A DNA stretch of 64,000 nt from RUG572 sp964386385 (lineage in GTDB: Bacteria > Verrucomicrobiota > Kiritimatiellia > RFP12 > UBA1067): assembly GCA_964386385.1 (NCBI GenBank), contig CAYLRN010000002.1:228654-292653 (forward strand), given 5' to 3'. Every line of letters begins with the position of its first letter. Within the stretch, counting starts at the first letter, position 1. A model generated the notes under the pieces. The model searched no databases, was not told the DNA's origin, and saw only the letters and a program-made list of their open reading frames with translations. Below, one piece after another: positions 62,078-64,000 of the stretch. The position numbers were made by a program, and so were the translations under genes.

Positions 62078-63151
62078 TCAGAGGTTGGCGAGAACCGCGT
62101 CGCCCATGGCCTTCGTGCCGGCCTTCGCGCAGCCGTCGAACGCGATGTCGCTCGTGCGCGTCGGCCCGGCGAGGACCTTGGCGACGGCGGTCTCGATGGC
62201 GTCCGCCTCCGCTGAAAGACCGAACGTGAAGCGGAGCATCATGGCGGCGGAGAGAATGGTCGCGAGGGGGTTCGCGACGTCCTTGCCGGCGATGTCCGGC
62301 GCGGAGCCGTGGATCGGCTCGTACATTCCGAAGCCGTCCGCGCGGAGGGAGGCGGAGGGGAGCATTCCGATCGAGCCGGTGATCTGGGAGGCCTCGTCGG
62401 AGAGGATGTCGCCAAACATGTTCTCGGTGAGGATCACGTCGAACTGGCGCGGAGCGCGGACGAGCTGCATCGCGGCGTTGTCCACGTAGAGGTTGTCCAG
62501 CGCGACGTCGGAGTACTCCGCGGCGTGGAGGCGGGCGACGGTCTCGCGCCAGAGGCGCGACGTCTCGAGGACGTTCGCCTTGTCCACGCTCGTAACCTTG
62601 CCGCCGCGCCTGCGTGCGGACTCGAACGCGACGCGGGCGATGCGCTCGATCTCCGGGACCGAGTACGGCATCCGGTCGTAGGCGGACTGCCCGTCCTCCG
62701 CGCGCACGTGGTCGCCGAAGTAGACGCCGCCCGTGAGCTCGCGCACGACGAGGAGGTCGAGACCGTCGCCGATTATCTCGGGTCTGAGCGGGCTTGCGTC
62801 CTTGAGCGGCGCCCAGACCTTCGCCGGGCGCAGGTTCGCGAAAAGCCCCAGTTCCTTGCGGAGGGTGAGGAGGGCGCGCTTTTCCGGACGCTTCGGGCCG
62901 GGGAGGGCGTCCCACTTCGGGCCGCCGACGGCGCCCAGCAGCACGGCGTCGGCCGCCTTGCACGCGGCGAGCGTGGAATCGGGAAGGCAGTCGCCCGTCG
63001 CGTCGTACGCCGCGCCGCCGACGAGATGCCCGTCGAGCGCGAACTCGTGGCCGAACCTCTCCGCCACGGCCTTCAAGACCCTGACGGCCTCGCCCACTAT
63101 CTCCGGGCCGATGCCGTCGCCTGCAATCACTGCGATGTTCTTTTTCATCAT
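62078..63151 (-). CDS. leuB: 3-isopropylmalate dehydrogenase
   Basis: The 357-residue enzyme of leucine synthesis oxidises and decarboxylates 3-isopropylmalate. The family segments are AVIAGDGIGPEIVGEAV, LLTLRKELGLFANLRPAKVW, VVRELTGGVYFGDH, KVTSVDKANVLETSRLW, LTENMFGDILSDEASQ and EPIHGSAPDIAGKDVANPLA. Two in-frame ATGs (63151, 63148) have GGGAAGAG upstream. It opens an operon leuB-pyrK-pyrD-resBC-dacF, an unusual grouping. Confidence 0.96.
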   Translation of the reverse strand: MMKKNIAVIAGDGIGPEIVGEAVRVLKAVAERFGHEFALDGHLVGGAAYDATGDCLPDSTLAACKAADAVLLGAVGGPKWDALPGPKRPEKRALLTLRKELGLFANLRPAKVWAPLKDASPLRPEIIGDGLDLLVVRELTGGVYFGDHVRAEDGQSAYDRMPYSVPEIERIARVAFESARRRGGKVTSVDKANVLETSRLWRETVARLHAAEYSDVALDNLYVDNAAMQLVRAPRQFDVILTENMFGDILSDEASQITGSIGMLPSASLRADGFGMYEPIHGSAPDIAGKDVANPLATILSAAMMLRFTFGLSAEADAIETAVAKVLAGPTRTSDIAFDGCAKAGTKAMGDAVLANL

Positions 63152-63185
63152 GCTCTTCCCAATGTCGTCCTTGAATCCAGACGGA

Positions 63186-63194
63186 CATTATACC
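63186..63194 (-). promoter_or_regulatory. Extended -10 of leuB
   Basis: TGG then TATAAT (63186-63191), a perfect -10. The -35 region falls on a tandem repeat and is poor. Confidence 0.65.
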
Positions 63195-63200
63195 ACAATC

Positions 63201-63238
63201 GGCGCGGGGATGAACGGCGCGGGGATGAACGGCGCGGG
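63201..63238. repeat. 15-bp tandem repeat at the leuB promoter
   Basis: Unit GCGCGGGGATGAACG occurs twice in full (63201-63215, 63216-63230) and once in part (63231-63238), directly upstream of the extended -10. Confidence 0.75.
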
Positions 63239-63439
63239 GCGCACGCCGCCATTATCCGCCCTCATTGAAAATACTCGTTCCATGATGGACATTCGCCGAG
63301 GCGTCCGCCTAGATTCCGTCTGTTTCCCTTTCCCTCCATTCGCGTCCGCGCTTTTCGATTTCCCCGCGCGATCGCACCGGCCGACGAAGGAAGTTCTCGC
63401 ATTCCGATACGAGCAGAATATGCCTTGCCATTCGCACTC

Positions 63440-63461
63440 GGCGCGACGGGGACGTCGCGCC
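63440..63461 (+). repeat. Family A hairpin with 4-base loop
   Basis: Arms GGCGCGACG and CGTCGCGCC around GGGA, followed by CTACCG. Confidence 0.75.
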
Positions 63462-63531
63462 CTACCGAAACGCTTTCCCGTTCGCCACCCATTGCGGCAT
63501 CAGGAATGCCATTCGTCTGCACATTCGGTAG

Positions 63532-63552
63532 GGCGGGGCGTCCCGCCCCGCC
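63532..63552 (-). repeat. Family A hairpin, arms GGCGGGGCG / CGCCCCGCC, inverted
   Basis: Nine-base arms around TCC, preceded by CGGTAG. Confidence 0.7.
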
Positions 63553-63812
63553 GTCAATCCCGCCATCCGCCACGCAGACCGCATTTGTCGCCGACGTCGC
63601 GCGCTTCGTGCCGCCGTGGTGGATGAACGGCGCCGCCCAGAACGCGGCGGGGACGGCAGGGAAGCATCTACTGGCAGCGGCGAGGATTCTGTTTTTCCCA
63701 ATGAAAGCCACGCGCGCCATTATGCCGCTCGTCGCGTTCCAGTGTCAAATCCGCAAGCTGTATGCATGGCAGATCGCTGCGAACGCAAAAAACGGCACGA
63801 AAGACAAAAGGT

Positions 63813-64000
63813 TCATTTCGCGTCTCCATTCCGGTCTGCCAGCGCCGCGTACAGGCCGAAGAGATGGGCGACGATGGCGGGTTCGGGCGTGTCGGGCCTG
63901 AGGCCGTAGGCGGCGAGCACCGCCCGGTCGTTCGCAAGGTGCGCCGCGCGGAGGTCGGCGGGCATCGTCAGCGGGTCGTAGAGGTCGGCGAGCGACGATC
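63813..64000 (-). CDS. DNA methyltransferase (MmeI/type IIG-like), C-terminal end only
   Basis: The frame enters from the right edge and ends at the TGA at 63813-63815, giving about 61 residues. SLADLYDPLTMPADLRAAH, then NDRAVLAAYGL, and a closing helix VAHLFGLYAALADRN resemble the C-terminus of MmeI-like class I SAM-dependent DNA methyltransferases, as I recall that family. The catalytic domain is outside the window, so the call rests on a short tail. Confidence 0.6.
   Translation of the reverse strand, partial: SSLADLYDPLTMPADLRAAHLANDRAVLAAYGLRPDTPEPAIVAHLFGLYAALADRNGDAK

Larger units (their letters stand above)
63239..63812. other. Gene-free spacer with family A hairpins
   Basis: No supported gene between the leuB upstream region and the methyltransferase stop. 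It includes family A hairpins at 63440-63461 and 63532-63552 and an open frame (63262-63720, minus) that runs through both repeats and has no family features. Confidence 0.55.

Noticed and set aside
63262..63720. A 152-codon minus-strand frame left of the methyltransferase
   Set aside because: It reads through two family A hairpins and has no recognisable domain or ribosome binding site.

Overview
The window reads as a chromosomal segment of a GC-rich anaerobic bacterium of the PVC superphylum, most likely Verrucomicrobiota/Kiritimatiellota. The clues are a secretin/PilM cluster collinear with the Akkermansia Amuc_1098-1102 locus, secreted proteins full of thrombospondin-3-type (TSP3) calcium repeats, a fermentative pyruvate:ferredoxin oxidoreductase plus ackA/pta set, and no rpmD (L30) in the spc cluster. 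This placement is inferred from gene content; no rRNA is present. Every gene I can support lies on the minus strand, so transcription runs from high to low coordinates throughout.

Layout, low to high coordinates: a 5' piece of a Fur-family regulator (1-323); a repeat-rich spacer; a DUF4143-type ATPase (680-1840); a metallophosphoesterase and a Cys-rich conserved protein (2194-3751); the S10-spc ribosomal protein operon, rpsJ to rplO (3824-12702), with a structured leader; nifJ/PFOR (13147-16752); a glycoside-hydrolase-like protein and a small membrane protein (16962-19412); a frameshifted pseudogene and a block of hairpin repeats (19485-20737); a two-component system with a lipoprotein (20738-23618); an ATPase remnant, a secreted protein and tpiA (23715-25998); rho, coaE and the secretin/Amuc_1098-1102-like (pilMNOPQ-like) cluster (26094-36603); kdsD, pta and ackA (36650-40632); an 11.8-kb gene for a giant TSP3/LamG secreted protein with a lipoprotein and a C10 peptidase (40691-56486); smpB and rpoZ; dacF, a ResB-CcsA fusion, pyrD, pyrK and leuB (57758-63151); and the 3' end of a DNA methyltransferase gene at the right edge.

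How the genes work together: PFOR, Pta and AckA form a pyruvate to acetyl-CoA to acetyl-phosphate to acetate plus ATP route. The secretin cluster encodes an envelope-spanning pilus or secretion apparatus. The giant protein, the C10 peptidase and several signal-peptide proteins are the kind of cargo or surface proteins such a cell exports. KdsD, DacF and the ResB-CcsA protein also serve the envelope.

Non-coding DNA is unusually informative. Intergenic gaps carry at least two families of short palindromes whose arms change in a compensatory way, two copies of an element ending in an IS200/IS605-like hairpin, homopolymer tracts, and a 718-bp repeat-built spacer inside the ackA-pta unit. Promoters share an extended -10 (often TGGTAnAAT), and several genes appear to start translation at or within a few bases of the transcription start.
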